Shown: positions 1 to 7,273 of the stretch, piece by piece
Layout: each line of letters begins with the position of its first letter
Position numbering within the stretch: the first letter of the stretch is position 1
Origin: SZUA-430 sp964547645
GTDB lineage: Bacteria > Pseudomonadota > Alphaproteobacteria > Micropepsales > Micropepsaceae
Direction of reading: 5' to 3'
Length of the DNA stretch: 28,328 bases
Assembly: GCA_964547645.1 (NCBI GenBank)
Contig: CAZJOM010000054.1
Coordinates: 1-28,328 of the forward strand
Made by a program: the position numbers and the translations under genes
Notes under the pieces: model-generated
Databases searched by the model: none
Seen by the model: the letters and a program-made list of their open reading frames with translations, nothing else
What the model was told of the DNA's origin: nothing

Positions 1-49
1 AACCTTGCCAAGGTTAGGGTCGGGCGTTCGAATCGCCTCGCCCGCTCCA
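1..49 (+). tRNA. tRNA-Gly(GCC), 3' part
   Basis: The 5' half lies outside the window. What remains is most of the anticodon arm, with loop TTGCCAA at 5-11 and anticodon GCC at 7-9, then a short variable loop. The T arm has a 5-bp stem (22-26 with 34-38, one G-T pair) closing the loop TTCGAAT at 27-33. The seven 3' acceptor bases are 39-45, the discriminator base is T46, and CCA is encoded at 47-49. The GCC anticodon reads glycine codons GGC and GGT. The acceptor strand CGCCCGC fits bacterial glycine tRNAs. The call is firm; only the missing 5' half is unverified. Confidence 0.93.
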
Positions 50-101
50 ATTTCGATTAGCGTTGGAAGTGTCATGTCTGGCTTCGTGCCAGGGCGAACG
101 G

Positions 102-1010
102 CTAGTGCTTCGGTGGGATCTTTTCGCCAGCCCTAACAGCCAGCGGAATCTTGTCGATCGCAAGCGGACAATTGTAATGCGGCGAGCGCGCGCAATTCGG
201 GTTGTACGCGCGGTTGAAGTCGATCATTAGCGTCTTCGGCAGACCGTCGACATCGATGTCGATGTATCGACCGACGCCGTAGGTTTCCTTGCCCGACAAT
301 TCGTCGAGGAAAAACGTCGAAAGCTGTTTCACCTTCGAGGGGTCTTTCTCATCCGAGAACAAGCCGACCTTGACCGGCTTGCCGTATAGCTTGAATGACG
401 CATAGCCGACGCGGTTGATCCGCTTTAGCCAACCGCGCGACGTTTGAAAATCGACGGCTTCGAGACTGGGCGCAGCCTCGAATGTCGCCTCGACGACGGC
501 GTTTGGGTCGTAGGGGAAATGTTCCAGCCCCGCAAAGTGCTTCGCCGCCGGATGCTCCTGGTTGTAGACCATGACCCGAAGCCCATCGGTGCCGCCGTCG
601 AGCTGCGTTAAGCCGAAGCGAAGGTCTGCACCTTCGCGGAGCGCAACGTTTTGCAGCTTTTCCAACGTGAAGCTTTGCTTCTTCTTTCCGGCCCAGACCT
701 GCGCCTTGCCGCCCTTGAATGTGACGCGCGCCAGGCTCGCCGAACGCCGATCGAACGTCCAACGATATTCGAGCATCTTCTGCGTGCGGTTCGTGAGGTA
801 GGCGGTTTGCCCGTCCTTCAGATACACCGCATCGTCGATTTTCAGGATCGCAAACTTGTTCGTCGACCAGGCTGCGTTTTCGTCCGCGCGCCATTTCTCC
901 CAGTCCGCGATGGCCGAGGCTTGGATCACGGGCGCCGACGTCACGCTTTCGCCGTTGCTTGCACAGGCGGCGAGCATGAAGGTCGTGAGCAAAAGAACGG
1001 CGTAACGCAT
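102..1010 (-). CDS. DUF1684 family lipoprotein
   Basis: The 302-residue product starts with a hydrophobic signal segment ending in a lipobox, LAAC, with Cys16 as the probable lipidation site. It is therefore likely a membrane-anchored periplasmic lipoprotein. The C-terminal half carries the DUF1684 signature: a stretch around GKETYGVGRYIDID, then DFNRAYNPNCA and a run ending in PLAVRAGEK. The family has no established biochemical role that I know of. The ATG at 1010 is preceded by GGAGAG at good spacing, which supports this start. It stands alone, 60 bp from the LysR gene on the same strand. Family assignment is confident; function is unknown. Confidence 0.85.
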   Translation of the reverse strand: MRYAVLLLTTFMLAACASNGESVTSAPVIQASAIADWEKWRADENAAWSTNKFAILKIDDAVYLKDGQTAYLTNRTQKMLEYRWTFDRRSASLARVTFKGGKAQVWAGKKKQSFTLEKLQNVALREGADLRFGLTQLDGGTDGLRVMVYNQEHPAAKHFAGLEHFPYDPNAVVEATFEAAPSLEAVDFQTSRGWLKRINRVGYASFKLYGKPVKVGLFSDEKDPSKVKQLSTFFLDELSGKETYGVGRYIDIDVDGLPKTLMIDFNRAYNPNCARSPHYNCPLAIDKIPLAVRAGEKIPPKH

Positions 1011-1070
1011 GGTCTCTCCGATTTCGTGTTGATGCGATGAAGCGGAAACGCGCGGGTCCCGTCAACACCC

Positions 1071-1979
1071 TCACGTGCGGCCGGGCACCGCGCGATGTTT
1101 CGCCCGAAAGGCCGCCATCTCTTTGACCAGCCAATCGACGAACGCCTTCACCTCCGGCCGCGCGCCGTCCGCTCGTCGATGCACGACGTAGTAGGAGGAC
1201 TGGCTGTCGACCTTCGGCGCGAACGGCACCACCAAGTCCTTTGCGACCGGTGCCTCCCAGACCAGCGGGTGCATGCCGAGCACAACCCCCCGCCCGCGCG
1301 CCGCCGCGTCCAGTGCCGCCGGCACCGTATCGAACGAGAGATCGCGTTTGCCCTTCAGAAAGCCGACGTCTGCGCTTTTCAACCACTCGGCCCAGGCATC
1401 TGGCCGCGCAGTGATGTGAATGAGCGTCTGCGCGGCCAAATCGCGCGGCGTCCTGAGCGAAGCAAGTAACTCCCGCGCACAAACCGGAATACCCCGCACG
1501 TCCAGAAGCTTGCGCGCAACCAATCCCGGCGTCGGCGCGCGGAGATTGCGGATCGCGACATCGACACCGTCGCGCTCCAAGTCGGTGATCCGGTTCGTCG
1601 TTTCGATGTCGAGCAATATGTCCGGATAGCGCGCCTCGAACTGCGCGAGCCGCGGGATCAACCAAGCGCTGGTGATCAGCGGAAGTGCGCTGACCTTGAG
1701 CTTGCGCCCACCCGTCGCGCGCAACCGCTGCGCCGTCGTCGCGATCCGCCCGAACGCCCGTTCCGTTTCGCGTAGGAGCGTTTTACCCGCGGCCGTGAGT
1801 TCGATTCGCCGTGCGCCGCGCGTAAAGAGCGTCACGCCGAACCAATCCTCGAGCCCGCGTATCTGATGGCTCACCGCCGACGGCGTCACGTGCAGCGCCC
1901 GCGCGGCTTCTTGAAAGCTCCCATGCCGCCCGGCGGCATGAAACGCGCGCAGGGCCGTTAAGGGCGGAAGGTCGCTCAT
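1071..1979 (-). CDS. LysR-type regulator, GcvA-like
   Basis: The product is a typical LysR regulator of about 302 residues. Its N-terminal winged helix-turn-helix begins LPPLTALRAFHAAGRHGSF and includes the recognition segment HVTPSAVSHQIRGLE. A LysR substrate-binding domain follows to the end. The start pattern and sequence resemble the GcvA/AmpR group, whose members bind operators in the space between divergent genes. The ATG at 1979 is chosen. A GTG two codons upstream (1985) is also in frame, and neither has a clear ribosome-binding site, so the mRNA could be nearly leaderless. A 29-bp palindrome abuts the start codon and suggests autoregulation. The divergent DUF4267 and alcohol dehydrogenase genes are the natural targets. 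The effector is unknown. Confidence 0.92.
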   Translation of the reverse strand: MSDLPPLTALRAFHAAGRHGSFQEAARALHVTPSAVSHQIRGLEDWFGVTLFTRGARRIELTAAGKTLLRETERAFGRIATTAQRLRATGGRKLKVSALPLITSAWLIPRLAQFEARYPDILLDIETTNRITDLERDGVDVAIRNLRAPTPGLVARKLLDVRGIPVCARELLASLRTPRDLAAQTLIHITARPDAWAEWLKSADVGFLKGKRDLSFDTVPAALDAAARGRGVVLGMHPLVWEAPVAKDLVVPFAPKVDSQSSYYVVHRRADGARPEVKAFVDWLVKEMAAFRAKHRAVPGRT

Positions 1980-2007
1980 CGACACATGAAATCATTTCAC
2001 GTGTCGA
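1979..2007. promoter_or_regulatory. 29-bp palindromic operator candidate
   Basis: Left arm TCGACACATGAAAT (1979-1992) and right arm ATTTCACGTGTCGA (1994-2007) are reverse complements except for one pair (A1986/C2000), around a single central C1993. The site lies at the 5' end of the LysR gene, touching its start codon, and about 80 bp upstream of the divergent DUF4267 gene. Position and dyad symmetry fit the binding site of a dimeric or tetrameric regulator, most simply the adjacent LysR protein. Binding there would block the regulator's own initiation. The role is inferred; only the palindrome is seen. Confidence 0.6.
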
Positions 2008-2088
2008 AAAGAAAGTGCGTTTGCGCCGTTACGCACGTGCCGCAAAGCTCTGATCCGGCGCAGACCGCAAAACCCGAGGGCCGAGAGC

Positions 2089-2487
2089 ATGGCAAATTTC
2101 TGGACCAGACCCAGCACTTGGTTGGTCGTACTGCTCGGCGGCTTCATGCTGCTGAACACGGCCCGCGCCGTCCTCGACCCCGCGGGCTTTGCAATCTACA
2201 TGGGCCTGCCGCTCACCGATCCCACTGACCACGGCTTCGTGCAGGTTTATGCGCTGCGCGCCGCGTTCCTGGGGCTGTGTGCGTTCGGCTTGCTGTGGCT
2301 GCGCGACGTGCGCGCGCTCGCCGTCTTCGCGCTGGCAGCACTTGTCATGCCGGTCGGCGACGCGCTGCTGACCGCTTCGAACCACGCCCCGCCGCTGATT
2401 GTGGCGCGCCACGGCGCGACTGCTGTGGTGCTCGCTATCACCGCCTGGCTTCTCTTCAACCGCGCGTCCAAGGAGGCGAACCGCTAA
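2089..2487 (+). CDS. DUF4267-like small membrane protein
   Basis: The 132-residue product has about four hydrophobic segments: near residues 11-27, 48-68, 73-92 and 103-124. It is an integral membrane protein resembling the DUF4267 family, with GFMLLNTARAVLDPAGFA near the N-terminus and a conserved-looking GDALLTA turn. No catalytic motif is visible and the role is unknown. It starts at ATG 2089 after a weak purine stretch. Its stop codon overlaps the ATG of the alcohol dehydrogenase (TAATG), so the two are translationally coupled. It is divergent from the LysR gene and probably under its control. Confidence 0.75.
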   Translation: MANFWTRPSTWLVVLLGGFMLLNTARAVLDPAGFAIYMGLPLTDPTDHGFVQVYALRAAFLGLCAFGLLWLRDVRALAVFALAALVMPVGDALLTASNHAPPLIVARHGATAVVLAITAWLLFNRASKEANR

Positions 2488-3560
2488 TGCGCCAACTCAC
2501 GTTCATCAAACCGGGCAAGTTCGAATGGCAGGACGTGCCCGCGCCAAAGCTCGCCGCCGACACCGACGCGATCGTGAAGCCCATCGCGGTCGCGCGTTGC
2601 GACCTCGATCTCTACATCGCCAGTGGTTTCGTAAATTATCCCGGCCCCTTCGCCTTCGGCCACGAAGCCGTCGCCGAAGTCGTTGAGGCCGGACCGAAAT
2701 CGAATGTCAAACCCGGCGAGCGTGTCGTCGTCCCGTTCCAACTCTCCTGCGGGCGCTGCGATCCTTGCCGCCGCGGTTATACGAACACCTGTGAAGCCTT
2801 TGCGCCGCGCGCCGCCTACGGGCTCAAACCGACAAGTGGTACCGAATACGGCGGCGCACTCGCCGAGCGCATGTATGTGCCGTTCGCCGATCATATGCTC
2901 GTACGCCTGCCACCGAACCTCGATCCCGTTGCCGTCGCAAGCGCCGCCGACAACGTCCCCGACGGCTGGCGCGCCGTTGCCGCGCATTTGCGAGTCCGTC
3001 CAGGCGCGAACGTCCTCGTTGTCGGTGGATTGGCACAAAGCGTCGGCCTCTATGCGGCGGGCGCGGCGGTCAGCCTTGGCGCCGCTCGCGTGCTCTATCT
3101 CGACGACGATCCTGTTCGCCGCGCAGCAGCCACGCGTCTTGGCGCAACCGCCGAACCGCTGAAGCTCACCGAACGCCGCGGTAAGACGACCGCCGGCGCC
3201 GGCGGCTCTCCGCTGGCGCTGAGCAGCAGCATGGAGCAATTCGAAATCACCGTCGAAGCTTGCGGCAACGCCGACGCGCTCGACTTTGCGATCTCCTCGA
3301 CCGCGCCTAACGGCGTCTGCACCGGCGTCGCGATTCACTTCGGCCCGACCCCGATCCCGCTCACCAAGATGTATGGCAAAGGCATCACGTTCATCACCGG
3401 CCGCGTCCACGCGCGTGCGAACTTGCCGGCGGTGCTCGATTGCTGCGCCAATGGTCACTTTCATCCCGAGCACGTCACCTCCCGCGTTGTGCCGTTCAGT
3501 CAAGCCGCCGACGCCATGACGGACACGGGACCTAAACTTGTTTTCACGAACGACCTTTAG
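2487..3560 (+). CDS. Zinc-dependent alcohol dehydrogenase (MDR family)
   Basis: The product is a 357-residue medium-chain dehydrogenase. Catalytic zinc ligands appear as Cys38 (ARCDLD) and His59-Glu60 (FGHEAVAEV). The structural-zinc lobe has four cysteines at 88, 91, 94 and 102 (CGRCDPC then TNTC). A Rossmann segment follows with VLVVGGLAQSVG and an acidic end of beta-2 (YLDDD), which favours NAD(H). Such enzymes interconvert alcohols and aldehydes or ketones; the substrate is not readable here. ATG 2487 overlaps the upstream stop, and AGGAGG at 2471-2476 sits 10 bases before it. The start is therefore well supported over longer upstream alternatives. It is probably in the LysR-controlled unit with the DUF4267 gene. 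Confidence 0.9.
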   Translation: MRQLTFIKPGKFEWQDVPAPKLAADTDAIVKPIAVARCDLDLYIASGFVNYPGPFAFGHEAVAEVVEAGPKSNVKPGERVVVPFQLSCGRCDPCRRGYTNTCEAFAPRAAYGLKPTSGTEYGGALAERMYVPFADHMLVRLPPNLDPVAVASAADNVPDGWRAVAAHLRVRPGANVLVVGGLAQSVGLYAAGAAVSLGAARVLYLDDDPVRRAAATRLGATAEPLKLTERRGKTTAGAGGSPLALSSSMEQFEITVEACGNADALDFAISSTAPNGVCTGVAIHFGPTPIPLTKMYGKGITFITGRVHARANLPAVLDCCANGHFHPEHVTSRVVPFSQAADAMTDTGPKLVFTNDL

Positions 3561-3636
3561 CTCGCCCCACCTCTGCCCCAATCTCGCCCCAGACGGGGTG
3601 CTTCATGAGCCTCGAACCTTTGGAGAGGTAGAGCCC

Positions 3637-4164
3637 ATGAACCGTCGTATCGCCATGTTGTCGTTTGCCGTGCTGAGCACAGGCCTGATGACGTTCGCAG
3701 TCGCCGCCCCGAAACCCTCGACGGAAGCAACTTCCGGCGGCCAGATCGACTTCGTCGGCTTCCAAAACCTATCGCAGGAAGTTCATGCCTACCGCGCAAA
3801 GCGACTCGTGAGCCTGGCGCAGTTCCAAGCCATGGCGCGCGAACCGGGCACGATCATCCTTGACGCCCGCTCGGCCGCGGCGTTCGCCCAAGGTCACATC
3901 GACGGCGCCATTAACCTGAGCCTGCCCGACTTCACCGCGCAAAGCCTGGCTGCGTCGCTCAAGAACCCGAACACTCGCATCCTGATCTACTGCAACAATA
4001 ACTTCGAAAACAACGCGCCGCCCGTCGTGCTGAAGAGCGTTCAACTCGCGCTCAATATCCAAACCTTCATCAACCTCTACGGCTACGGCTACAAAAACGT
4101 GTACGAATTGGGCGACGTCGTGAACTTCGACGACCCGAAGGTCCGCTGGGTCCGCGGCACCTGA
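3637..4164 (+). CDS. Exported rhodanese-like protein
   Basis: The 175-residue product has an N-terminal signal peptide (MNRR, a hydrophobic core, then a probable cleavage near AVAAP), so it should act in the periplasm. A single rhodanese domain follows: ILDARSAAAFAQGHIDGAINL near residues 74-94, and the candidate active cysteine Cys119 in IYCNNNFENN. The active loop is rich in asparagine and lacks the basic residues usual in thiosulfate sulfurtransferases, so the persulfide acceptor may differ or the role may be binding. ATG 3637 follows GGAGAGG at proper spacing. It stands 76 bp after the dehydrogenase and 60 bp before the mutase, with no clear link to either. Confidence 0.85.
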   Translation: MNRRIAMLSFAVLSTGLMTFAVAAPKPSTEATSGGQIDFVGFQNLSQEVHAYRAKRLVSLAQFQAMAREPGTIILDARSAAAFAQGHIDGAINLSLPDFTAQSLAASLKNPNTRILIYCNNNFENNAPPVVLKSVQLALNIQTFINLYGYGYKNVYELGDVVNFDDPKVRWVRGT

Positions 4165-4224
4165 TTGCAGGGCCTGCACTTCTTCTGTTAGATCGGCCTT
4201 GCTGCACTGCAGCGAGGGCAACCG

Positions 4225-6186
4225 ATGCGCGACAAACCTTGGATTTTCCGCACTTATGCGGGTCACTCGACCGCGAAGGCGTCAAACGCGCTCTATCGAC
4301 AGAATCTCGCGCGCGGCCAGACCGGCCTCTCGGTCGCCTTCGATCTGCCGACGCAGACCGGCTACGACAGCGACGATCCGAAGGCGAAGGGTGAGGTCGG
4401 CAAGGTCGGCGTGCCCGTATCGCACCTGGGCGACATGCGTGCGCTGTTCGATGCCATCCCGCTCGGCACCATGAACACTTCGATGACGATCAACGCGACC
4501 GCGCCCTGGCTGCTCGCGCTTTACATCGCCGTCGCCGACGAACAAGGCGTTTCGCGCAAAGAGCTGCAAGGCACGACGCAAAACGACATTATCAAGGAAT
4601 ACCTTTCGCGCGGCACCTACATCTATCCGCCGAAGCCGTCGCTGAAACTGACCGCCGACACGATCGCGTTCACCTACCGCGAACTGCCGAAGTGGAACCC
4701 GGTCAACGTCTGCTCCTATCACCTGCAAGAAGCAGGCGCGACGCCGGTGCAGGAGCTCGCGTATGCGCTCGCCGCCGCGACTGCGATCCTCGATGAGGTG
4801 AAGAAGAGCGGCCAAGTTCCCGACGCCGATCTCGGCCGCGTCTTCGGCCGGATCTCGTTCTTCGTCAACGCCGGCATCCGCTTCGTGACCGAGGTGTGCA
4901 AGATGCGCGCCTTCACCGAACTCTGGGACGAGATCGGCCGCAAACGTTACGGCGTGACGAACGAGAAGGATTTGCTCTTTCGCTATGGCGTGCAGGTGAA
5001 CTCGTTGGGCTTGACCGAGCAGCAGCCCGAAAACAATGTCTACCGCATTCTGCTCGAGATGCTGGCGGTGACGCTCTCGAAGAATGCGCGCGCTCGCTCC
5101 GTGCAGCTTCCCGCCTGGAACGAGGCGCTCGGCCTGCCGCGCCCCTGGGACCAGCAATGGTCGCTGCGCGCGCAGCAGATCCTCGCGCTCGAAACCGATC
5201 TGCTCGAGTATGGCGACCTCTTCGACGGCTCACCCGTGATCGAGGCCAAGGTCAACGACCTAAAGCGCGAAGCAGTCGCCGAACTCGCTCATATCGACCA
5301 GATGGGCGGCGCGATCAAAGCGGTTGAGACCGGCTACATCAAAGAACGCCTTGTCGAATCCAACGCCGCTCGCGTCACCGCGATCGAGTCCGGCGACCAA
5401 ACCGTCATCGGCGTCAACGCGTACAAAGAAACAGCGCAGCCGGGTTTGAGCGGCGGCTCGTCCTCAGTTGTAACGGTCGACGCCTCCGCCGAGCGCGACC
5501 AGATCGAGCGCCTCCATGCTTGGCGCAAGAGCCGCGACGCGAAAGCCGTCGCCGCGGTGCTCGACGCACTCCGCCGTGCGGCAAGCGAAGGGCGCAACAT
5601 CATGGAACCCTCGATCGCTTGTGCGAAAGCCGGCGTCACGACCGGTGAATGGGCCGGCACGCTCCGCCAGGCCTTCGGCGAATTCCGCGCGCCGACCGGC
5701 GTGGCTGCAGCCCCGCGACTCTCGAACGATGAAGCGATCGGCGCACTGCGCGAGAAAGCGAAAGCGCTCACGGTCAAGCTCGGCCGTGCGCCCGCCTTGC
5801 TGGTCGCCAAGCCCGGCCTCGACGGCCACTCGAACGGCGCCGAACAAATTGCCTACCGCGCCCGCGACTGCGGCTTCGCCGTCGCCTATGACGGCATCCG
5901 CCTAACGCCGGCCGAAATAGCGAAGGCCGCTAAGGAAAAGACGCCCCACGTCATCGGCCTCTCGATCCTCTCGGGCAGCCACAAAGAACTCGTCGCCGAC
6001 GTCATGCGCGAACTGAAAGCGGCCGGCATTACGAATACTCCCGTGATCCTCGGCGGCATCGTTCCCCCCGAAGACGAAGCCGACCTCAAAGCCATGGGCG
6101 TCGCGCGCATCTACACGCCCAAAGACTTCGACCTGAATGCGATCATGGGGGACATGCTGACGATCGTGGCGAGGCCTGCCGTATAA
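4225..6186 (+). CDS. ecm: Ethylmalonyl-CoA mutase-type B12 enzyme (MeaA/Ecm)
   Basis: The 653-residue product joins a methylmalonyl-CoA-mutase-type barrel (SVAFDLPTQTGYDSD near 36-50, TMNTSMTIN near 82-90, CSYHLQEAGATPVQE near 163-177) to a C-terminal cobalamin-binding domain. The B12 motif is DGHSNG at 533-538, with His535 as the lower axial ligand, followed by GLSILSGSH and ILGGIVPPED. The form DGHSNGAEQIA and the single-chain length match MeaA/Ecm rather than classical methylmalonyl-CoA mutase, whose motif is DGHDRGAKVIA. Ecm turns ethylmalonyl-CoA into methylsuccinyl-CoA in the ethylmalonyl-CoA pathway for C2 assimilation. The usual partner ccr is not in the window. ATG 4225 follows GAGGG. 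Isobutyryl-CoA or related mutases are the less likely alternative. Confidence 0.87.
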   Translation: MRDKPWIFRTYAGHSTAKASNALYRQNLARGQTGLSVAFDLPTQTGYDSDDPKAKGEVGKVGVPVSHLGDMRALFDAIPLGTMNTSMTINATAPWLLALYIAVADEQGVSRKELQGTTQNDIIKEYLSRGTYIYPPKPSLKLTADTIAFTYRELPKWNPVNVCSYHLQEAGATPVQELAYALAAATAILDEVKKSGQVPDADLGRVFGRISFFVNAGIRFVTEVCKMRAFTELWDEIGRKRYGVTNEKDLLFRYGVQVNSLGLTEQQPENNVYRILLEMLAVTLSKNARARSVQLPAWNEALGLPRPWDQQWSLRAQQILALETDLLEYGDLFDGSPVIEAKVNDLKREAVAELAHIDQMGGAIKAVETGYIKERLVESNAARVTAIESGDQTVIGVNAYKETAQPGLSGGSSSVVTVDASAERDQIERLHAWRKSRDAKAVAAVLDALRRAASEGRNIMEPSIACAKAGVTTGEWAGTLRQAFGEFRAPTGVAAAPRLSNDEAIGALREKAKALTVKLGRAPALLVAKPGLDGHSNGAEQIAYRARDCGFAVAYDGIRLTPAEIAKAAKEKTPHVIGLSILSGSHKELVADVMRELKAAGITNTPVILGGIVPPEDEADLKAMGVARIYTPKDFDLNAIMGDMLTIVARPAV

Positions 6187-6269
6187 CTTCCGGGGGCGTA
6201 CACGCGCTCGACATGTGTCCGGCGGGTCGGCGTTTTCGTCTTTCGAAGCTTGATTTTCGTCCGCCCGCC

Positions 6270-6286
6270 AGTCGCAGGCGACTTTT
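6270..6286 (+). terminator. Weak intrinsic terminator candidate after ecm
   Basis: The stretch AGTCGCAGGCGACTTTT can form a 5-bp GC-rich hairpin with a short loop, followed by four T. It lies in the 112-bp space between the convergent mutase and patatin genes. The stem is short, so efficiency would be modest. Nothing else is evident in this intergenic space. Confidence 0.35.
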
Positions 6287-6298
6287 GCCCTGATAGAA

Positions 6299-7189
6299 TC
6301 AGGCCTTTGCCAGCGCCTCTATTTCGGCCAAGACCTTTTCCGTGGCGGCGGCGCCGATGGCAATGGCTTCTTCGGCCCTATCGAATTCGAGCAAAGCGAT
6401 CTTGCCGATATCGGAATTGATAGTGACGTCGGGCGGGTCGCTGGCTAAGCGGACGCGGGTCATACGGTCGAGCAGGATATTCAGTGCGGCGACCGACACG
6501 GTAGCGGTCGTCAGCTCGCCGGGCTCGTCGCCGAAAAGCTGGCGCGCGACGAACCGCTCGGGCTCGCGAAACAGGGCCATCGCTTTCTGCCAGGCGGTGC
6601 CCTCGCTCTCCGTCGGTTGCTTGGCGAAGCGTTGGTTCGGGCTTTGGCTCGCGGGCAGAGGCACCGCAATCACCACCTGCGCGCCCATCGCGCGGCAGGC
6701 GGAGACCGGGACCGGGTTTGTGATGCCGCCGTCGATCAAGGGACGGTTGTCGATGGTGACGGGGACGATGATACCCGGCAGCGCGTAGGAGGCGCGCATC
6801 GCAGTGCTGAGGCTGCCTTCTTCGATCCAGATTTCGTGACCTGTTAAGAGCTCTGTTGCGACGGCGGTGAACTTCTTTTTCAGGGTTGGGATTTCTGGGT
6901 CGCCCATAATGTCGATCAGCGCTTGCGCGACGCGATCGCCGGAGACCAAGCCGCCGCCCTTGCCGAGGTTCATGTCGGCGAGCTTCCAGATTGTGCGGCG
7001 GTCAAGAGAGAGAGCGAATTTTTCCAGCTCGTCCAGGCAACCGGCGGCGAACGCGCCGCCGACGATCGCGCCGATCGATGTGCCGGCGACGATCGCCGGT
7101 TCAAACCCCGCGCGCGTGAGCGTGCGCAGGACGCCGATGTGGGCCCAACCGCGCGCGCCGCCGCCGCCAAGTGCTACGCCGATCCTCAT
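6299..7189 (-). CDS. Patatin-like phospholipase (RssA/NTE type)
   Basis: The 296-residue product has all patatin catalytic features: the oxyanion loop GGGGARG at 8-14, the nucleophile Ser38 in GTSIG, and the catalytic Asp153 in IDGGITNPVP. Patatin-family enzymes use a Ser-Asp dyad to hydrolyse lipid acyl esters. No signal peptide or transmembrane segment is seen, so a cytoplasmic or membrane-peripheral location is likely. The sequence resembles the RssA/YchK branch. The ATG at 7189 begins MRIGVALGGGG directly at the domain; an in-frame ATG 12 codons upstream would add a non-conserved tail. The gene is divergent from the P450 with 84 bp between them. The lipid substrate is unknown. Confidence 0.9.
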   Translation of the reverse strand: MRIGVALGGGGARGWAHIGVLRTLTRAGFEPAIVAGTSIGAIVGGAFAAGCLDELEKFALSLDRRTIWKLADMNLGKGGGLVSGDRVAQALIDIMGDPEIPTLKKKFTAVATELLTGHEIWIEEGSLSTAMRASYALPGIIVPVTIDNRPLIDGGITNPVPVSACRAMGAQVVIAVPLPASQSPNQRFAKQPTESEGTAWQKAMALFREPERFVARQLFGDEPGELTTATVSVAALNILLDRMTRVRLASDPPDVTINSDIGKIALLEFDRAEEAIAIGAAATEKVLAEIEALAKA

Positions 7190-7273
7190 AGAGTATAGAT
7201 TGGCGCGCCGGAGCGGTGGCGGCAATGGGCCTCGTGGCCTATGTTTGTCGCGTTAGCCACTGGAGTTCTGTCC

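Noticed and set aside
1..49. tRNA gene as integration site of a mobile element
   Set aside because: No integrase, phage gene or duplicated tRNA 3' end was found downstream.
349..1665. Long minus-strand frame overlapping both the DUF1684 and LysR genes
   Set aside because: It is Arg/Ala/Gly-rich, has no recognisable domain, and is the off-frame shadow of two well-supported genes in high-GC DNA.
4165..4224. Cobalamin riboswitch upstream of the B12-dependent mutase
   Set aside because: The gap is only 60 bases, too short for a B12 riboswitch, and no B12-box-like sequence is seen.
6187..6298. Replication origin at the GC-skew change
   Set aside because: No DnaA-box cluster, AT-rich unwinding stretch or origin-linked gene is present; kept only as a skew observation.
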